Source: an uncultured Eubacteriales bacterium (lineage in GTDB: Bacteria; Bacillota; Clostridia; Monoglobales; Monoglobaceae). From it: a stretch of DNA of 47,992 nucleotides. Shown one piece after another: positions 15,993 through 23,481 of this stretch. The DNA is taken from contig UQOT01000006.1 of assembly GCA_900542675.1 (NCBI GenBank), positions 1 to 47,992 of the forward strand, given 5' to 3'. How positions within the stretch are numbered: the first letter of the stretch is position 1; each line of letters opens with the position of its first letter. The position numbers were made by a program, and so were the translations under genes. The notes beneath the pieces are model-generated. The model was not told the DNA's origin, made no database searches, and saw only the letters and a program-made list of their open reading frames with translations.

Positions 15993-16745
15993 TTATGTTT
16001 TACTGTTTTTCCCGGTTTTGGCTATTGCGGCACAGAACACTTTCGCCGCACCCGCCTGCTTTAAAACTCTGGCACACTCATTCATTGTCGCGCCTGTCGT
16101 GCATACATCGTCAGCCACAAGAATTGTCTTGCCGCGAAACAGCTCCGCGGACTTTCTGAGTGCGAAAGCGCCTGAGAGGTTCATAAGCCGCTCGCTCCTT
16201 GAAAGCTCACTCTGTTTTCTTGTTTTACGCACACGCTTCAGACTGCCGCGAATATACTTTGCTCCTATACGCGGCGCAAGACCCTCGGCAATAATTTCTG
16301 CCTGGTCAAAATCTATTTTTCGCATTCTGCCGCTGCGCGGCGGAACAGAAACCACAATATCAAATTTTTCGCTTGCAAAATCATTTTTAATCATCATTTC
16401 AATAAGAGCGCAAAATGTGCCGACAGCTCCCAAATATCGGCCTTTCTTTAGATACACAATCGCACTCTTCGTGTTGTCGTCATATTCAAGCGGTGCGGTA
16501 ATCCTGTCATAATACACCGTCTCTTCGCTTTGCCTTATTTTATAGCAATCACCGCAAAGCTTGTATTTGGGGTTATCAAGAGGTGCACCGCACTTTACGC
16601 AGCGCTCGGTATTTATGCAGAATGCAAGCTTTTTCATACATTCGCCGCAGATATAAACCCCTCTGTCACTGTGCGGCATACCGTTTTTGCAAAATGCGCA
16701 GTTATTTGGATATATAATGCTCAAAACACTGCTTAAGATTTTCAT
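15993..16745 (-). CDS. comF: ComF-family phosphoribosyltransferase-like protein
   Basis: The protein has 250 residues from the ATG at 16745, which has GGAGG 5 bases upstream (an upstream TTG is rejected). The N-terminal part holds a zinc-ribbon-like cysteine cluster (CAFCKNG, CGECMKK, CVKCGAP, CGDCYK). The C-terminal part is a type I phosphoribosyltransferase fold with KRVRKTRKQSELSRSER and the PRPP-binding ILVADDVCTTGATM. ComF homologues take part in DNA uptake during competence, or are kept as general ComF/GntX proteins of unknown biochemical role. No other competence gene is nearby. An RHH gene lies upstream. Confidence 0.9.
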   Translation of the reverse strand: MKILSSVLSIIYPNNCAFCKNGMPHSDRGVYICGECMKKLAFCINTERCVKCGAPLDNPKYKLCGDCYKIRQSEETVYYDRITAPLEYDDNTKSAIVYLKKGRYLGAVGTFCALIEMMIKNDFASEKFDIVVSVPPRSGRMRKIDFDQAEIIAEGLAPRIGAKYIRGSLKRVRKTRKQSELSRSERLMNLSGAFALRKSAELFRGKTILVADDVCTTGATMNECARVLKQAGAAKVFCAAIAKTGKNSKT

Positions 16746-16779
16746 ATTATCCTCCAAAAGTTCGGGCGAAACGTTTGGC

Positions 16780-16953
16780 CTATTCTTCCTCTTTCAGATT
16801 TTCCAAAGCCACTCTCACCGCTTCTATAACAAAAGCTGAAAAAGTGCAGTTGGTACCCTTTGTTGCCATTTCAATCTGATTAATCAAATCATTGGGAAAC
16901 CGAATACATTTGTTTGTTGTAGGTGGTATACTCGGTATTTTAAATTTCTTCAT
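16780..16953 (-). CDS. Small ribbon-helix-helix (Arc/CopG-like) DNA-binding protein
   Basis: The protein has 57 residues. The strand-forming segment NKCIRFPNDLINQIEMATK and the second helix FSAFVIEAVRVALENL fit the ribbon-helix-helix fold (about residues 14-52). The ATG at 16953 has AGAGGTG 6 bases upstream; a GTG at 16962 lies inside that ribosome site. It lies 34 bases upstream of comF. Another 57-residue RHH gene with a similar leader lies on the opposite side of the pyrophosphatase gene. Target DNA unknown; no toxin partner is visible next to it. Confidence 0.75.
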   Translation of the reverse strand: MKKFKIPSIPPTTNKCIRFPNDLINQIEMATKGTNCTFSAFVIEAVRVALENLKEEE

Positions 16954-17065
16954 GTAATACACCTCTCAATCTATAATGTATTACAAAATGTATCTGTTGT
17001 ATGCATTGCAAACGCATTGCATTTTTTCATAAAATTGTAATCCGCTGTTTTACTGAATATAATAA

Positions 17066-17099
17066 GCACCCTCTGCCGTATTTGCGCAGCAGAGGGTGC
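17066..17099 (-). terminator. Strong hairpin between hppA and the RHH gene
   Basis: GCACCCTCTGC (17066-17076) pairs with GCAGAGGGTGC (17089-17099); the minus strand continues TTATTATATT. It is a back-up terminator for hppA transcription. Confidence 0.6.
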
Positions 17100-17121
17100 C
17101 TTACAGAACATATTTTTCAAC

Positions 17122-17150
17122 AAAATTAAGGAGCGGCAAGCTGCCGCTCC
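17122..17150 (-). terminator. Terminator directly after hppA
   Basis: GGAGCGGCA (17130-17138) pairs with TGCCGCTCC (17142-17150) around a 3-base loop; the minus strand then reads TTAATTTTG. It begins 12 bases after the hppA stop. Confidence 0.75.
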
Positions 17151-17162
17151 TATTATAGAAAA

Positions 17163-19253
17163 CTATTTTATAAGATTTGCAATAAAGTCAACAAGGTTGA
17201 ACTTCATAACAAGACCCGCAAAAACGATTGAAACCATCGAGAGCAGCTTTATCAGAATGTTAACCGAAGGACCCGATGTATCCTTAAACGGGTCGCCAAC
17301 AGTATCACCGACAACCGCAGCCTTATGATTGTCACTGCCTTTACCGCCAAAGTTTCCGGCTTCAATATATTTCTTGGCATTATCCCATGCGCCGCCCGAA
17401 TTTGCCATCATAATTGCTACAACAAATCCCGAAACGAGTGCACCGGCAAGCATACCTACAACGCCGTTAGGACCGAGCACGATACCGACAACGATAGGAG
17501 CAAGTATTCCGAGAGCAGCCGGTAAAATCATCTCTTTAAGCGATGAACGCGTACAGATATCAACACAAGTTGCATAATCCGCTTCAGCCTTGCCTTCCAT
17601 AAGACCCTTAATCTCTTTGAACTGACGTCTTACTTCAACAACAATCTTCTGCGCCGCACGTCCTACAGCCTGCATTGTAAATGCGCTGAACAGGAACGGA
17701 AGCATTGCACCGACAAACAAGCCGATAAGAACCGGCGGGTTTGTAAGCTCAAGCTTGAGCATAGACGGAGAAATCTTTTCGGTATACGAAACGATGAGAG
17801 CAAGTGCCGTGAGCGCCGCACTGCCGATAGCAAAGCCCTTACCTGTTGCAGCTGTTGTATTTCCGAGTGAATCAAGTGCGTCTGTACGGTCGCGAACCTC
17901 AGACTCAAGTCCTGCCATCTCAGCGATACCGCCCGCGTTATCCGCAACCGGGCCGTAAGCATCTGTTGCAAGAGTTATACCGAGTGTCGCAAGCATACCG
18001 ACAGCCGAAATACCTACGCCGTAAAGACCCATATTAAAGCTGCTCGCACCGCCTGCTGCAAAGTAGCTGACAAGGATTGATATACCAACAATGATAACCG
18101 GAATAGCCGTTGAATTCATACCGAGGGCAAGACCGTCGATAATAATCGTCGCGCTGCCCGTCTGAGATGAGCCTGAAAGCTTCTGAGTCGGCTTATATGA
18201 ATCCGATGTATAATACTCTGTGAAAAATCCGATAAGTACGCCGGCAATAAGACCAGAAACAACCGCCCAGAACACGCCTGTGTTATCCGGCAGGATTGTA
18301 TAAATAAGGATTGCCGATGCAACAGCCGAAATCGCTGCTGAAATATATGTACCGCGTCTGAGTGAACCCAAAAGGCTCTTCTGATCTGCGCCTTCCTTTG
18401 TTGATACAAAGAAGGTACCGATAATCGAAGCAATAATACCGATTGCCGCGATAAGCATAGGAACGATAATACCCGAAAATCCGAGTCCTGCCGCTGTGGC
18501 AAGCGCACCCGTTGAGATAATCGAACCTACATATGATTCATAGAGGTCAGCACCCATACCTGCAACGTCGCCTACGTTATCACCAACGTTATCTGCGATA
18601 ACAGCCGGATTACGCGGGTCGTCCTCAGGTATACCTGCTTCAACCTTACCAACAAGGTCAGCGCCAACGTCGGCTGCCTTTGTGAAGATACCGCCGCCGA
18701 CACGTGCGAACAGCGCCATTGAGCTCGCGCCCATACCGAATGTCAGCATAGCCGCCATAATCTCATTCGGAGTCTTTACGATTGCCTTTAAGATAAGGAA
18801 CCATACGCTGATATCAAGCAAACCGAGACCTACAACGGTAAGACCCATAACGGTACCGCTTGAGAACGCAATTTTAAGACCCTTGTTAAGTCCCTGTCTT
18901 GCGCCGTTTGCAGTTCTTGAGTTAGCATATGTTGCTATCTTCATACCGATAAATCCCGAGAGACCCGAGAAGAAACCGCCCGACAGAAAAGCGAACGGAA
19001 CAAACCACGTAAGCATTCCCGCAGCAGCCATACAGCAAATGATGACAAGCATTACAATAAAGAATATTGCAACTGTCTTATACTGTCTCTTTAAATACGC
19101 CATCGCGCCCTTTCTTATTTTTGACGCAATATTTGCCATCTGTTCAGTTCCTTCAGGCTGTGTCTTTACCCAATAGAACTTGTAAGCCGCAAAAGCTAGA
19201 CCACAGACAGCAGCCGCCAAAACAATCCACGGAGCAATATTTACAATACCCAT
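17163..19253 (-). CDS. hppA: Membrane-bound ion-translocating pyrophosphatase
   Basis: This integral membrane enzyme couples hydrolysis of pyrophosphate to pumping of H+ and/or Na+. It has 696 residues with about 16 hydrophobic helices. The substrate-binding core is intact: DVGADLVGKVEAGIPEDDPR, NPAVIADNVGDNVGDVAGMG with its Asp ligands, and a matching C-terminal DNAKKYIE...GDTVGDPFKDTSGP. The sequence GNTTAATGKG has Ala where K+-independent enzymes carry Lys, so it belongs to the K+-dependent group, which includes Na+ pumps. Such pumps save energy in anaerobes by recycling biosynthetic PPi. It is a single-gene unit with its own terminators, flanked by two RHH genes. Confidence 0.96.
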   Translation of the reverse strand: MGIVNIAPWIVLAAAVCGLAFAAYKFYWVKTQPEGTEQMANIASKIRKGAMAYLKRQYKTVAIFFIVMLVIICCMAAAGMLTWFVPFAFLSGGFFSGLSGFIGMKIATYANSRTANGARQGLNKGLKIAFSSGTVMGLTVVGLGLLDISVWFLILKAIVKTPNEIMAAMLTFGMGASSMALFARVGGGIFTKAADVGADLVGKVEAGIPEDDPRNPAVIADNVGDNVGDVAGMGADLYESYVGSIISTGALATAAGLGFSGIIVPMLIAAIGIIASIIGTFFVSTKEGADQKSLLGSLRRGTYISAAISAVASAILIYTILPDNTGVFWAVVSGLIAGVLIGFFTEYYTSDSYKPTQKLSGSSQTGSATIIIDGLALGMNSTAIPVIIVGISILVSYFAAGGASSFNMGLYGVGISAVGMLATLGITLATDAYGPVADNAGGIAEMAGLESEVRDRTDALDSLGNTTAATGKGFAIGSAALTALALIVSYTEKISPSMLKLELTNPPVLIGLFVGAMLPFLFSAFTMQAVGRAAQKIVVEVRRQFKEIKGLMEGKAEADYATCVDICTRSSLKEMILPAALGILAPIVVGIVLGPNGVVGMLAGALVSGFVVAIMMANSGGAWDNAKKYIEAGNFGGKGSDNHKAAVVGDTVGDPFKDTSGPSVNILIKLLSMVSIVFAGLVMKFNLVDFIANLIK

Positions 19254-19436
19254 ATAAAACCCTCCTATATAAATAATTATGCTTAAAATATATAAATATA
19301 AATTTTTTCAAAGGTTTGTTACAAAATTAACATATTATCCCATATTTCTACGTTTTTATTATACATAATCAACACAGCATTAGTCAAGAATTTTATTATT
19401 TTGTAACACAATTGTAGTAAAAAACGTAAAAAATTG

Positions 19437-19455
19437 GGGCGGATAATATACGCCC
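19437..19455. repeat. Intergenic GGGCGGATA palindrome, copy 2
   Basis: GGGCG (19437-19441) and CGCCC (19451-19455) flank GATAATATA; the element differs from the other two copies by one base in the stem. It lies between hppA and the plus-strand RHH gene. Confidence 0.6.
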
Positions 19456-19506
19456 TCCCACTATATAAATTATATTTTTGCAATATAAATTAAGAGGTGT
19501 ATCAAT

Positions 19507-19680
19507 ATGAATTTTAAACCCAAACCTACAAAAAAGAAAGTTCAGGCAAGTTATAAGACATTATATATAAAAGATGAATTAATTGAAAAAATCAATAAAA
19601 TAGCCGCTGATAACGAAACGAGTTTCAATAACGTTGTTATAAGTATTATCGAGGATTTCTTTGAAAGATACGAAAAATAA
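19507..19680 (+). CDS. Second small ribbon-helix-helix DNA-binding protein
   Basis: The protein has 57 residues. A Lys-rich arm (MNFKPKPTKKKVQASY) is followed by the RHH core: strand KTLYIKDEL, helix IEKINKIAADN, helix FNNVVISIIEDFFERY. The ribosome site AAGAGGTG lies 7-8 bases before the ATG and matches the AGAGGTGTAT leader of the other RHH gene at 16953. Basic arm plus RHH suggests an operator-binding repressor. The bidirectional terminator at 19679-19709 closes it. No partner gene is adjacent. Orientation is opposite to hppA, which lies 253 bases away. Confidence 0.75.
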   Translation: MNFKPKPTKKKVQASYKTLYIKDELIEKINKIAADNETSFNNVVISIIEDFFERYEK

Positions 19681-19709
19681 AAAGCGATAAGTTTGGCTTA
19701 TCGCTTTTT
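19679..19709. terminator. Bidirectional terminator shared by RHH gene and tRNA-Ala
   Basis: AAAAAGCGATAAG (19679-19691) pairs perfectly with CTTATCGCTTTTT (19697-19709). It gives a T run on both strands. It overlaps the RHH stop codon on one side and touches the tRNA-Ala CCA end on the other. Confidence 0.85.
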
Positions 19710-19784
19710 GGTGGAGATGAGGAGAATCGAACTCCTGACCCCCTGCTTGCAAGGCAGGTGCTCTCCCAGCTGAGCTACACCCCC
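19709..19784 (-). tRNA. tRNA-Ala (anticodon TGC)
   Basis: The 76-base cloverleaf reads GGGGGTGTAGCTCAGCTGGG at the 5' end, has the anticodon loop CTTGCAA, the T arm GGTTCGATTCTCC-like GAGTTCGATTCTC, and an encoded CCA. The acceptor stem has two G-T pairs. It is transcribed with tRNA-Leu, 6 bases upstream. Confidence 0.95.
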
Positions 19785-19790
19785 GTAAAT

Positions 19791-19878
19791 TGGTGCCGGT
19801 GATCGGGGTCGAACCGATACGGTATCACTACCACAGGATTTTGAGTCCAGCGCGTCTGCCAATTCCACCACACCGGCA
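19791..19878 (-). tRNA. tRNA-Leu (anticodon CAA)
   Basis: The 88-base gene begins GCCGGTGTGGTGGAATTGGC after a leading T. It has the anticodon CAA in ACTCAAAAT, a long variable arm typical of class II tRNAs, the T arm GGTTCGACCCC and an encoded CCA. Confidence 0.95.
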
Positions 19879-19898
19879 TTTCGATCGACACGCATTAT

Positions 19899-19927
19899 AT
19901 TATAACACAATTTTTCTTAAAAATCAA
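19899..19927 (-). promoter_or_regulatory. Promoter of the tRNA-Leu/tRNA-Ala unit
   Basis: On the minus strand TTGATT (19927-19922) and TATAAT (19904-19899) are spaced by 17. Transcription would start about 13 bases before tRNA-Leu. Confidence 0.7.
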
Positions 19928-19945
19928 GGATTTTTTGAAATTATT

Positions 19946-21319
19946 TTAATTTCTCTCCGCGGACGGGCATAAATCCTCGCGCGGCAGACGGCGGAAAAAC
20001 CTTACAGCAAAAAACAGGGCGGCAAAAAACGACAGCACATTTGCAATCGGCTGTGCCTCCTGTATACCGTAAAGTCCGCGTACACGGCTCAGGATAAGCA
20101 GCAGCGGTATAAACAGAAGTCCGCTTTTAAGCGATGACAAAATTGCCGCGCTAAGTTTGCAGCCCGCGGTTTGAAGCTGCATCTCCGTCACGGTTCCGAG
20201 CGGCTGAAACAGGAGCGATATACACTGAAGCTGCAGCGCACGTGTTCCGATTTCTATAACAAGTTCATCGTTTCTGAATTTTTCAATGACAATAGGCGAT
20301 GCACATAGCATTACAGCAGCAAGCGCAGTGAGCAGAATTTCAGACGCAATCAAAGTAAAGCGATATGCCTTCCTCTGCCGTTTATAAAGTCCCGCGCCGT
20401 AATTGAAACCGCTGACCGGCTGAAAACCCTGACCGATACCGAGTCCCACAGAGAACACAAAGAATATTACGCGCGATACTATACTCATCGCCGCCACGGC
20501 CTCGTCGCCGTATACCGCAGAACAGCTGTTTAAAAGCACGGTTGACATACTTTGAAGTCCCTGCCTCAGCATACTCGGCAGTCCGGTTGTTATAATCTCA
20601 AAATAATCACTGAATTTAAACGAGACATACCTCGGCGAAATCTTTGTCTCAGCTCTGCCGCTTAAGAACATAAACAGAAGTATTAAAAACCCGATTATCT
20701 GCGATAAAGCAGTCGAAAGTCCCGCGCCTGCAATACCCATATTAAATCCGTACATAAGAATAGGGTCGCCCGCAATGTTCAAGATTGCCCCCGCCATCAT
20801 TCCTATCATACCAATTGACGCCTTGCCCTCATAGCGCAGAATATTATTCATAACAAAACTTGCAAGCATAAAAGGCGCAGCAGCCAAGATATATCTTATG
20901 TACGTTATGGCATACGGTGCAATCGTTTCGGTGCTGCCGAGCATAAACACAATTTTACGTATAAATATAAACACGAAAATCTGCATAGCAATTCCGATTG
21001 CAAGCACCGAGAAAAACGCCGTTGACGCAAGTCTTACCGCCGTCTTCTTATTCCCCGCACCGAGACATCGGGAAATTAAGTTTCCCGAACCCTGACCGAA
21101 CATAAAGCCTATTGACTGGAGTATCGCCATAAAGCCGAATACAACGCCGACAGCTCCGCTCGCGCTGTTGCCGAGACTGCTTACAAACGCAGTGTCCGCC
21201 ATATTGTAAATACTGTTGACAAGCATAGTCAGTATAGCCGGAATACTGAGCTTAATAATAAGACGCCACACCGGAAGACCGGTCATTTTTTCGTATTGTG
21301 AATTTTTTGCTGCACCCAC
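19946..21319 (-). CDS. MATE-family multidrug/toxin exporter
   Basis: The protein has 457 residues with about 12 transmembrane helices. It starts MGAAKNSQYEKMTGLPVWRL and shows MATE/MatE motifs such as SIPAILTMLVNSIYNMADTA and GQGFQPVSGFNYGAG in the second half. These exporters move cationic drugs or metabolites out in exchange for Na+ or H+. The N- and C-halves each resemble one MatE domain. It stands alone on the minus strand, and its substrate cannot be inferred. The stop lies 19 bases from the tRNA promoter, so there is little room for a terminator. Confidence 0.92.
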   Translation of the reverse strand: MGAAKNSQYEKMTGLPVWRLIIKLSIPAILTMLVNSIYNMADTAFVSSLGNSASGAVGVVFGFMAILQSIGFMFGQGSGNLISRCLGAGNKKTAVRLASTAFFSVLAIGIAMQIFVFIFIRKIVFMLGSTETIAPYAITYIRYILAAAPFMLASFVMNNILRYEGKASIGMIGMMAGAILNIAGDPILMYGFNMGIAGAGLSTALSQIIGFLILLFMFLSGRAETKISPRYVSFKFSDYFEIITTGLPSMLRQGLQSMSTVLLNSCSAVYGDEAVAAMSIVSRVIFFVFSVGLGIGQGFQPVSGFNYGAGLYKRQRKAYRFTLIASEILLTALAAVMLCASPIVIEKFRNDELVIEIGTRALQLQCISLLFQPLGTVTEMQLQTAGCKLSAAILSSLKSGLLFIPLLLILSRVRGLYGIQEAQPIANVLSFFAALFFAVRFFRRLPREDLCPSAERN

Positions 21320-21393
21320 TTAATCATATCCTTTTTTATCATATAATACAATTATAACATAACGCACAAAAAATTTCGACAGGAATTTTGCAT

Positions 21394-21426
21394 AAAAATA
21401 CGGAGCGCCTGTTCGGCACCCCGTAT
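21394..21426 (-). terminator. Terminator after gap
   Basis: ATACGG (21398-21403) pairs with CCGTAT (21421-21426), with an inner GCC/GGC stem. On the minus strand it ends in TTTTTATG. Confidence 0.7.
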
Positions 21427-21444
21427 ACTCTGTTACTTTAAATA

Positions 21445-22461
21445 TTAACCAAGCTCTGAGAAGTACTTGATTGTTCTAACCATCTGGCTTGTGTATGAGT
21501 TCTCGTTGTCATACCACGAAACAACCTGAACCTCATAGAGACCGTCGCCAACTTCTGAAACCATTGTCTGAGTTGCATCGAAGAGCGAACCGTATCTCAT
21601 ACCAACGATATCCGAAGATACAATTTCGTCAGTGTTGTAGCCGAACGACTCGTTCGATGCTGCCTTCATAGCAGCGTTGATGCCGTCAACCGTAACACCG
21701 CTGCCCTTAACAACAGCTGTCAGGATTGTTGTAGAACCTGTCGGAGTCGGAACTCTCTGAGCCGAACCGATGAGCTTGCCGTTAAGCTCCGGAATAACAA
21801 GGCCGATTGCCTTAGCAGCGCCTGTTGAGTTCGGAACGATGTTAACAGCTGCAGCTCTTGAACGTCTGAGGTCGCCCTTTCTCTGAGGACCGTCAAGAGT
21901 CATCTGGTCGCCTGTGTAAGCGTGGATTGTGCACATAATACCTGCCTGGATAGCAGCGTACTTGTTAAGCGCGTCAGCCATCGGAGCCAAGCAGTTTGTT
22001 GTACACGAAGCAGCCGAAATAATCTTATCCTCCGGCTTTAATGTCTCGTGGTTTACATTGTAAACGATTGTCGGAAGGTCATTGCCTGCCGGTGCAGAAA
22101 TAACAACCTTCTTAGCGCCCGCGTTGATGTGAGCCTGAGCCTTATCCTTTGAGGTATAGAAGCCTGAGCACTCGAGAACAACATCAACGTCTAAATCGCC
22201 CCACGGGCAGTTGTTAGCATCCGGGAAAGCATAAATCTTGATTTCCTTACCGTCAACCGTGATAGAATCATCACTTGATGTAACCTTATCAGCAAGAGCG
22301 TATTTGCCCTGCGATGAATCATACTTTAAGAGATGCGCGAGCATCTTCGGGCTTGTCAAATCGTTGATAGCCACAACCTCATAACCTTCTGCGCCGAACA
22401 TCTGTCTGAAAGCAAGACGTCCGATACGTCCAAAACCGTTAATAGCAACTTTTACTGCCAT
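21445..22461 (-). CDS. gap: Glyceraldehyde-3-phosphate dehydrogenase
   Basis: This central glycolytic enzyme oxidises glyceraldehyde 3-phosphate with NAD+ and phosphate. It has 338 residues. The N-terminal Rossmann fold is MAVKVAINGFGRIGRLAFRQ; the active-site cysteine lies in SAASCTTNCLAPMADAL near residue 153, with the catalytic His in the CTIHAYTGDQ segment. WYDNENSYTSQMVRTIKY closes the chain. The residue after VAIND in the NAD site is Leu/Thr-rich, in keeping with NAD use. AGGAGGT lies upstream of the ATG at 22461. It is monocistronic here, without pgk or tpi beside it, and a 10-bp palindrome marks its promoter. Confidence 0.98.
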   Translation of the reverse strand: MAVKVAINGFGRIGRLAFRQMFGAEGYEVVAINDLTSPKMLAHLLKYDSSQGKYALADKVTSSDDSITVDGKEIKIYAFPDANNCPWGDLDVDVVLECSGFYTSKDKAQAHINAGAKKVVISAPAGNDLPTIVYNVNHETLKPEDKIISAASCTTNCLAPMADALNKYAAIQAGIMCTIHAYTGDQMTLDGPQRKGDLRRSRAAAVNIVPNSTGAAKAIGLVIPELNGKLIGSAQRVPTPTGSTTILTAVVKGSGVTVDGINAAMKAASNESFGYNTDEIVSSDIVGMRYGSLFDATQTMVSEVGDGLYEVQVVSWYDNENSYTSQMVRTIKYFSELG

Positions 22462-22507
22462 AATAAAAGTACCTCCTAAAAATATAAATATAATTATTTT
22501 TCAAAAA

Positions 22508-22551
22508 AGTATACCACAACATTCATATTTTACCTCAAAGCGGTAAAATAT
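22508..22551 (-). promoter_or_regulatory. gap promoter region with perfect palindrome
   Basis: ATATTTTACC (22525-22534) and GGTAAAATAT (22542-22551) are a perfect inverted repeat around 7 bases. On the minus strand a TATACT -10 lies at 22513-22508, so the palindrome overlaps the -35 position, where no good -35 hexamer is seen. This fits an operator for a regulator of glycolysis; the protein is unknown, and the pattern is not the Rex consensus. Confidence 0.5.
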
Positions 22552-22654
22552 TCAAGTATTTTTACGATATTTTTTTAACAATTAAAAAAATCGGACAAAA
22601 TTACCATAATATTTGTAAACCTGAATTTAATGTGATAGAATTTTCACAAATCAC

Positions 22655-22683
22655 TTGCGGGTCTAGGAGAAATATGGTATACT
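22655..22683 (+). promoter_or_regulatory. Promoter of rpiB
   Basis: TTGCGG (22655-22660) and TATACT (22678-22683) are spaced by 17 bases; the leader would be about 25 bases. Confidence 0.55.
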
Positions 22684-22715
22684 TTTATTAAATAAATTTA
22701 TCGGAGGTTATCAAA

Positions 22716-23153
22716 ATGATTGCACTTGGAAGCGACCACGGCGGCGTTGCGCTTAAGGAAGTCATAAAAAAATATTTAAAAGAGAATAATATCGCGTACA
22801 GAGATTACGGCACAGAGGCGGACGTACCAATGGACTACCCAGATATCGCCGAAACCGTCAGCCATGAGATTTTAAACGGCGAATGCGAAAAAGGAATACT
22901 GTTCTGCGGCACGGGTATCGGCGTGAGCATCGCGGCAAACAAAGTCAAAGGCATCCGCGCGGCGCACGTAACCGACGTGTTCGCAGCAAAGATGGCGAAA
23001 GAACATAACGACGCGCAGATAATTTGTCTCGGCGAAAGAATTACCGGTCCGGGGCTTGCGGTCGAGATTGTCAAAGCATACTTAGCATCCGAGCACCAAG
23101 GCGGCCGCCACCAAAGACGCGTCGATAAAATTATGGCAATAGAGAATAAATAG
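22716..23153 (+). CDS. rpiB: Ribose-5-phosphate isomerase B (RpiB/LacAB family)
   Basis: The enzyme interconverts ribose 5-phosphate and ribulose 5-phosphate. It has 145 residues, the usual length. It starts MIALGSDHGGVALKEVIKKY, and has the active-site loop GILFCGTGIGVSIAANKVKG with the catalytic Cys, followed by AAHVTDVFAAKMAKEHNDAQ and a C-terminal RRVDKI. GGAGG precedes the ATG at 22716 by 9 bases. It stands alone. A weak TGCCA/TGGCA hairpin with a T run follows at about 23167-23192. Confidence 0.96.
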   Translation: MIALGSDHGGVALKEVIKKYLKENNIAYRDYGTEADVPMDYPDIAETVSHEILNGECEKGILFCGTGIGVSIAANKVKGIRAAHVTDVFAAKMAKEHNDAQIICLGERITGPGLAVEIVKAYLASEHQGGRHQRRVDKIMAIENK

Positions 23154-23207
23154 TCCCTTCGGCAATGCCACAAAAACTCATATGGCAGCTTTTATAAATA
23201 TTGGATA

Positions 23208-23236
23208 TTGACAAAAAATAAATATTGCGATATAAT
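23208..23236 (+). promoter_or_regulatory. Consensus promoter of the antisense RNA
   Basis: TTGACA (23208-23213) and TATAAT (23231-23236) are both perfect and spaced by 17. There is no open reading frame with a ribosome site downstream on this strand, so the product should be a non-coding RNA. Confidence 0.8.
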
Positions 23237-23242
23237 GAAAAC

Positions 23243-23332
23243 AAGAAAAAGGTAACCGATTAACGGTTAGCCAAAACGAGAAATACTTTAAGTATAACCG
23301 TCCTGTCGCAGAGGGCGGTTATACTGCTTTTA
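23243..23332 (+). ncRNA. Candidate antisense antitoxin RNA, about 90 nt
   Basis: The RNA runs from the predicted start near 23243 to the T run after the hairpin at 23291-23325. It contains a 5' hairpin TAACCG/CGGTTA (23253-23269) and the terminator stem. It is complementary to the last 14 bases of the small hydrophobic ORF on the minus strand and to its 3' untranslated region. That arrangement is the one used by 3'-overlapping type I antitoxins such as RatA and SR4 of Bacillus. Function is inferred from geometry. Confidence 0.6.
23291..23332. terminator. Shared hairpin terminator of toxin mRNA and antisense RNA
   Basis: AGTATAACCGTCC (23291-23303) pairs with GGGCGGTTATACT (23313-23325), 13 pairs with one G-U. 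The plus strand continues GCTTTTA. The minus strand continues only TTAAAGTATTT, so toxin transcripts probably read on to a second hairpin (TAACCG/CGGTTA, 23253-23269) followed by CCTTTTT near 23246-23252. Confidence 0.7.
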
Positions 23333-23393
23333 TGGAGACTATTATAAAAAATATTATAACAGAAACAATCACTTTAAGTATTGTTTTCCACAT
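23319..23393 (-). CDS. Candidate type I toxin: 24-residue hydrophobic peptide
   Basis: This 24-codon frame is far below usual annotation limits. It starts MWKTILKVIVSV, continues with an Ile/Phe/Val core and ends VSIKAV. So it is one short membrane helix with Lys at both ends, like the Fst/TxpA/BsrG class of membrane toxins in design, though I see no clear sequence match. Evidence that it is translated: AGGAGG (23402-23407 on the minus strand) lies 8 bases before the ATG, and a consensus promoter lies at 23482-23510. Its stop codon falls within the shared terminator hairpin and is covered by the antisense RNA. The leader hides the ribosome site in a perfect hairpin. I call it a toxin by locus architecture; no activity is shown. 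Confidence 0.6.
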   Translation of the reverse strand: MWKTILKVIVSVIIFFIIVSIKAV

Positions 23394-23401
23394 AAGCTGC
23401 A

Positions 23402-23443
23402 CCTCCTAAAAATCATATAAGCATTCACCTATATGTTAGGAGG
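23402..23443 (-). promoter_or_regulatory. Hairpin that sequesters the toxin ribosome site
   Basis: In the minus-strand RNA, CCTCCTAA (23443-23436) is a perfect complement of TTAGGAGG (23409-23402), which contains the Shine-Dalgarno. An inner CATATA/TATATG stem (23435-23430 with 23419-23414) extends the hairpin. Just 5' of it lies CGGTTAGCC (23450-23442), which is complementary to GGCTAACCG near the RNA 3' end (23272-23264). Confidence 0.75.
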
Positions 23444-23481
23444 CTAACCGCTCTTCAATTTCCTCTTCCTTGCCAATATTT

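Noticed and set aside
19402..19418. TGTAAC-N5-TGTAGT near hppA as a further OmpR-type site
   Set aside because: The second half-site breaks the consensus, and it is far from both neighbouring start codons.
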